From CBFGTV01 sp965652145 (lineage in GTDB: Bacteria > Bacillota > Clostridia > Peptostreptococcales > Natronincolaceae), in the NCBI GenBank assembly GCA_965652145.1, contig CBFGTV010000053.1:1-24245 (forward strand): 24,245 bases of DNA. Reading direction: 5' to 3'. Made by a program: the position numbers and the translations under genes. Below, piece after piece: positions 24,191-24,245 of this stretch. Below the pieces are notes generated by a model. That model saw nothing but the letters and a program-made list of their open reading frames with translations. It searched no databases and was not told the DNA's origin. Numbering within the stretch: position 1 is the stretch's first letter; the number at the start of each line of letters is the position of its first letter.

Positions 24191-24245
24191 GCTCTTAAGG
24201 ACATGTTTGCTGATACCCTGGAGGCCATGCTCGAAGCAGAGCTGG
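24191..24245 (+). mobile_element. IS256-family (mutator-type) transposase, 5'-truncated, runs off the right edge
   Basis: From 24191 the frame reads ALKDMFADTLEAMLEAEL, the conserved N-terminal segment of IS256-type transposases (typically LKDLF...TLxEMLEAEMDEHLGY). In intact members about 20-30 residues precede this segment; here the homologous sequence begins two bases after the DUF5104 stop and there is no start codon, so the 5' end is lost or replaced. The rest of the gene is outside the window. Confidence 0.75.

Noticed and set aside
1..24245. CRISPR array, tRNA, rRNA or known riboswitch
   Set aside because: No regularly spaced repeats, cloverleaf or conserved ribosomal or riboswitch sequence was seen on either strand.

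Overview
The window is a low-GC Firmicutes segment, most likely from an anaerobic clostridial species. The signs are A/T-rich codons, strong GGAGG-type ribosome binding sites, frequent TTG/GTG starts, an ECF sigma/ABC operon, a PucR-type regulator and clostridial RHS/DUF5104 genes. Genus cannot be fixed from the sequence alone.

Layout. (1) Bases 1-1456: minus-strand genes. These are the 5' part of a nitrate/sulfonate/taurine-type ABC ATPase running off the left edge, a doubtful 69-residue ORF, and an 82-residue membrane protein followed by a minus-strand terminator. (2) 1688-6417: a tightly packed operon of an ECF sigma factor, a six-helix membrane protein (anti-sigma candidate), an ABC-2 ATPase and two large permeases, ending in an intrinsic terminator. 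A perfect palindrome sits in the spacer of its likely promoter. (3) 6455-8032: a membrane-anchored TPR-like protein and a cyclase/kynurenine-formamidase-family hydrolase. (4) 8296-21548: a ureide (allantoate) fermentation locus. allD comes first; a divergent minus-strand pair (alpha/beta hydrolase and PucR regulator) follows; then a seven-gene plus-strand operon: an FdrA-YlbE fusion, YlbF, allC, an MFS carrier, allE, a DAACS carrier and carbamate kinase. (5) 21556-24245: a degraded polymorphic-toxin region. It holds a frameshifted 3' RHS fragment with no toxin tip, two multiply frameshifted small genes, an intact DUF5104 lipoprotein and the 5'-truncated beginning of an IS256-type transposase at the right edge.

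How the genes work together. AllC opens allantoate to ureidoglycine, AllE removes ammonia to give ureidoglycolate, and AllD oxidises this to oxalurate with NAD. The FdrA/YlbE/YlbF proteins (oxamate carbamoyltransferase in E. coli, AllFGH) split oxalurate phosphorolytically to oxamate and carbamoyl phosphate. Carbamate kinase turns carbamoyl phosphate into ATP. The locus therefore encodes an energy-yielding route from allantoate, with two transporters and a PucR switch. Allantoinase is not in the window. The points most worth following are the FdrA-YlbE fusion, unusual binding-site residues in the DAACS carrier, an unassigned hydrolase coupled to PucR, and the eroded RHS/immunity array.
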